NCBI GenBank assembly: GCA_017745015.1
Contig: JAGIAF010000212.1
Span: 1 to 5,926, forward strand
From: Bdellovibrio sp.
GTDB taxonomy: Bacteria > Bdellovibrionota > Bdellovibrionia > Bdellovibrionales > Bdellovibrionaceae
DNA: 5,926 nt
Direction: 5' to 3'
This document shows, piece after piece, positions 4,824 through 5,926 of this stretch. The position numbers were made by a program, and so were the translations under genes. The notes below the pieces were generated by a model. The model made no database searches and was not told where the DNA came from. It saw only the letters and a list, made by a program, of their open reading frames with translations. Numbering within the stretch: position 1 is the stretch's first letter; every line of letters begins with the position of its first letter.

Positions 4824-5926
4824 CTATTTTGCTGACAAAGCTGCAGATACTGCCGCTTCCGCGTTCACGATACCAGAACCGTATTCGTTAGCTGTGTTTG
4901 GACCCAATGCAGTTGCAGTGGATTTCAACAATTCTTTAACTTGAGCACCGTTTAGGTTTTTGTTAGCCGCTTTAACAAGAGCTGCAACACCTGCAACGTG
5001 CGGAGTTGCCATTGAAGTACCGTCCATAGCTGCGTAATCAGTTGCTACAGTCAACAAAGTCGCTTGTACATCAGTACCAGCAGCCAAAGTTTGCACGATT
5101 TTTTGACCAACAGCTTGCTCGATCATGAATACTGCTACTGGCAATACTGAACCGTCTGAAGTCAAAGCACCTTGGATCAAACCTGGAGCGTTGTTGTAGA
5201 TAACTGCGCCAACTGCACCCGCTTTGATAGCGTTTTGGATTTTTTCTGAGAAGTTGATTTCGCCACGAGAGATCAAAGCGAATTTGCCTTTAACGTTTTT
5301 ACCGTTGAAGTCAGCTGCTTTACCAAGACCGCAATCAACTAGAGAGTTAGACTCTGCCGTCAAAACTTCACGAGCACCTTGGAAAGTTGTTGAAGCAACT
5401 TGTGCCGATTGACCAGCAACAGAGATAGTTACAGAAGCCTCACGACCAGAACCTTGTGGAACTGTAGAGACAACGCCTGCACCTGGAGCTACGATAGCCA
5501 ACTCAGGACCCCATTGAGAGAAATCAGTTTTAACCAATTTAGAGTCAACTGCGCCAACTGCGATAACTGTTGGAAGAGCTGCTGGGTAAGAAACACGAGC
5601 TGAACCATCGTTACCAGAAGCGGCTACAACAGTAAGACCTGCTTTAGCTGCTTTTGCGATAGCGTCTCTTTCACCTGGAGTCGACCAAGCGCCACCCAAT
5701 GACATAGATACGACGTCAACTTTTTGAGAGATACCCCAGTTGATACCCGCTGCGATAGCTGTGTTCGCGCAACCTTGCTCAGAGCACACACGGCCCATCA
5801 AAAGTTTTGCTTGAGGAGCTACACCAGTGAAACCGTTTTGATCCATAACACCTGCAATTGTACCAGAGCAGTGTGTACCGTGACCAACGTGGTCTGTGAA
5901 ATCAGAACCATCAGATTCGCCAGTAA
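4824..5926 (-). CDS. Subtilisin-like serine protease (S8) with inserted PA domain, N-terminus outside window
   Basis: The frame runs from the right edge (first full codon at 5924) to a TAG at 4826-4824 and shows 366 residues. Visible motifs: catalytic His15 in GHGTHCSGTIAG, oxyanion-hole Asn105 in AASGNDG, and catalytic Ser304 in GTSMATPHVAG (codon at 5015-5013). The catalytic Asp block, signal peptide and propeptide lie beyond the window. Between the Asn and Ser blocks, about residues 160-290, is an insertion with VKGKFALISRG and AIKAGAVGAVIYNN, typical of a protease-associated (PA) domain, which in related S8 enzymes helps choose protein substrates. The protein ends soon after the catalytic domain with no C-terminal anchor or repeats, so it is probably secreted (inferred). 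Three cysteines near the active site (19, 47, 52) could form a disulfide. The ATG at 5846 is internal, because the His motif lies upstream of it. Codon choice suggests high expression. Confidence 0.95.
   Translation of the reverse strand, partial: TGESDGSDFTDHVGHGTHCSGTIAGVMDQNGFTGVAPQAKLLMGRVCSEQGCANTAIAAGINWGISQKVDVVSMSLGGAWSTPGERDAIAKAAKAGLTVVAASGNDGSARVSYPAALPTVIAVGAVDSKLVKTDFSQWGPELAIVAPGAGVVSTVPQGSGREASVTISVAGQSAQVASTTFQGAREVLTAESNSLVDCGLGKAADFNGKNVKGKFALISRGEINFSEKIQNAIKAGAVGAVIYNNAPGLIQGALTSDGSVLPVAVFMIEQAVGQKIVQTLAAGTDVQATLLTVATDYAAMDGTSMATPHVAGVAALVKAANKNLNGAQVKELLKSTATALGPNTANEYGSGIVNAEAAVSAALSAK

Noticed and set aside
5844..5846. ATG as the protease start
   Set aside because: The frame stays open upstream and encodes GHGTHCSGTIAG, the catalytic His block, so this ATG is internal.

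Overview
The window reads as a compact chromosomal segment of a mid-GC Gram-negative bacterium. Protein style, short intergenic gaps and a mix of metabolic, transport and secreted-protease genes bring Bdellovibrionota (Bdellovibrio-like predatory bacteria) to mind. This is an impression from sequence style and not a database result.

Layout from left to right: (i) the last 45 codons of an unrecognised + strand gene, followed by a hairpin terminator; (ii) a complete ALDH3-type aldehyde dehydrogenase on +; (iii) a small mobile unit carrying an intact REP-associated tyrosine transposase (RAYT, HUH/Y1 family), bounded by inverted terminal repeats that are each internally duplicated; (iv) a CPA2-type cation:proton antiporter with two C-terminal TrkA-C (RCK-C) domains, on -; (v) a 214-base, hairpin-rich intergenic stretch; (vi) the C-terminal part of a subtilisin-like (S8) serine protease with an inserted PA domain, on - and running off the right edge.

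The aldehyde dehydrogenase and the antiporter are convergent, and the RAYT unit sits exactly between them. Its outer repeat copies contain the TAG stop codons of both neighbours, so the element abuts both reading frames with no spacer. The RAYT's own last codons and stop lie in its right repeat. This junction is the most unusual thing in the window.

The antiporter start is best placed at 4609 and not at the more upstream in-frame ATG at 4792, because a strong intrinsic terminator (4659-4681) would otherwise lie inside the coding region. A second A/T-flanked hairpin (4612-4635) lies two bases before the chosen ATG and may control it. The protease has a codon choice (GGT, GCT/GCA, AAC, ATC, TAC) clearly different from its neighbours, as expected for a highly expressed gene. 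The genes show no shared pathway. Each looks like its own transcription unit.
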